The translations under genes were made by a program, and so were the position numbers. Below, piece after piece: positions 63,581-64,000 of a stretch of 64,000 bases of DNA. Origin of the DNA: Roseimicrobium sp. ORNL1. Lineage in GTDB: Bacteria; Verrucomicrobiota; Verrucomicrobiia; Verrucomicrobiales; Verrucomicrobiaceae. The stretch covers positions 4,030,001 to 4,094,000 of the forward strand of contig NZ_CP049143.1 in assembly GCF_011044495.1 (NCBI RefSeq), read 5' to 3'. The notes beneath the pieces were generated by a model. That model had not been told where the DNA came from and did not search any database. It saw only the letters and a program-made list of their open reading frames with translations. The first letter of the stretch is position 1, and each line of letters opens with the position of its first letter.

Positions 63581-64000
63581 CTACTCAATGTCCTGGGCGA
63601 TGGTCTTGTCGAGATAGCCGAACAGCTTCTCCATGCCATCGCCTTCGTTCGCGGAGATGGGGAAGATTTTGATGCGCTTGAAGCGCTCCTTGAGGCGGGA
63701 GAGATTCTCCTCGGACTCAGGAAGGTCCATCTTGTTGGCAAGGATGCACCAGGGGCGCTTCGCCAGCTCGGGGCTGTAGAGTTTGATCTCCGTGCGCAGC
63801 GTTTCGATGTCGTTGATGGGATCGCGCGCCTCACTGCCGGCGGTGTCCACCACGAAGAGCAGGACACGGCAGCGCATGATGTGGCGCAGGAAATCATGAC
63901 CAAGCCCCACGTTCGCATGGGCTCCCTCAATAAGACCGGGGATGTCCGCCACCGTGGCGCGGCGTGTCTCGGTGAACTCCACCACTCCCACGTGCGGCTG
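63581..64000 (-). CDS. obg: Obg GTPase (ObgE/CgtA), 3' part
   Basis: The C-terminal 139 residues of the ribosome-associated GTPase are inside the window; the 5' part lies beyond the right edge. Switch regions and G motifs are visible: PHVGVVEF, VADIPGLIEGAHANVGLGHDFLRH (G3 region DIPG), NKMDLPESEE (G4), and FPISANEGDGMEKL (G5). The frame ends in TAG at 63581-63583, with no long C-terminal OCT-type domain. Confidence 0.92.
   Translation of the reverse strand, partial: QPHVGVVEFTETRRATVADIPGLIEGAHANVGLGHDFLRHIMRCRVLLFVVDTAGSEARDPINDIETLRTEIKLYSPELAKRPWCILANKMDLPESEENLSRLKERFKRIKIFPISANEGDGMEKLFGYLDKTIAQDIE

Overview
The window is ordinary chromosomal DNA of moderately high GC with long genes on both strands. 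No rRNA, prophage, insertion sequence or CRISPR array was seen. Protein features point to the PVC group, most likely Verrucomicrobiota (Verrucomicrobiaceae-like): giant secreted TPR proteins, a MoxR/DUF58/VWA gene cluster, a glycerol-1-phosphate dehydrogenase in a bacterium, an N-terminal zinc-ribbon membrane protein, and many small membrane or secreted proteins of unknown function. This placement is inference; there is no rRNA marker.

Layout. 1-13.4 kb: the 3' end of a glycerol-1-phosphate dehydrogenase gene, parE (minus), several small membrane or secreted proteins, a lipoprotein amidase, a beta-lactamase-fold serine hydrolase, 6-phosphofructokinase and a zinc-ribbon membrane protein. 13.5-16.7 kb: one ORF that joins a NadD-like adenylyltransferase to an NAD kinase, then argS. 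16.8-44.3 kb: the most striking region, all on the plus strand except one small gene. It holds two paralogous secreted TPR-type proteins of about 3,000 residues each, a coiled-coil Cys-rich membrane protein, a MoxR AAA+ ATPase, a DUF58 protein, a BatA-like VWA membrane protein and a second VWA membrane protein with a glutamine-amidotransferase-like domain. 44.3-56.2 kb: a TAT-exported metallophosphoesterase, ribF, small membrane proteins, and a minus-strand translation/RNA cluster nusA-infB-rbfA-nrnA-truB. 56.4-64 kb: a membrane protein, a glycosyltransferase-like protein, a HAD hydrolase, tRNA-Lys(TTT), small unknown proteins, galT and the 3' part of obg.

How the genes fit together. The 16.8-44.3 kb block resembles an expanded BatA-E/MoxR system: a cytoplasmic AAA+ chaperone, DUF58 and membrane-anchored VWA proteins next to very large exported helical-repeat scaffolds. 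Its function is unknown. nusA-infB-rbfA-nrnA-truB is a recognisable conserved cluster; rimP is missing from its usual place and ribF is separated from truB by unrelated genes.

Non-coding structure. Several intergenic regions carry degenerate heptad-phased repeats (CAGTNNN, CGGTNNN(N) or TAACNNN), in three places or more arranged as inverted pairs. They cluster around the MoxR/VWA genes and the nusA-truB-ribF genes, and in one case overlap a stop codon. A separate REP-like inverted pair lies after galT, and an intrinsic-terminator-like hairpin lies just upstream of nusA.
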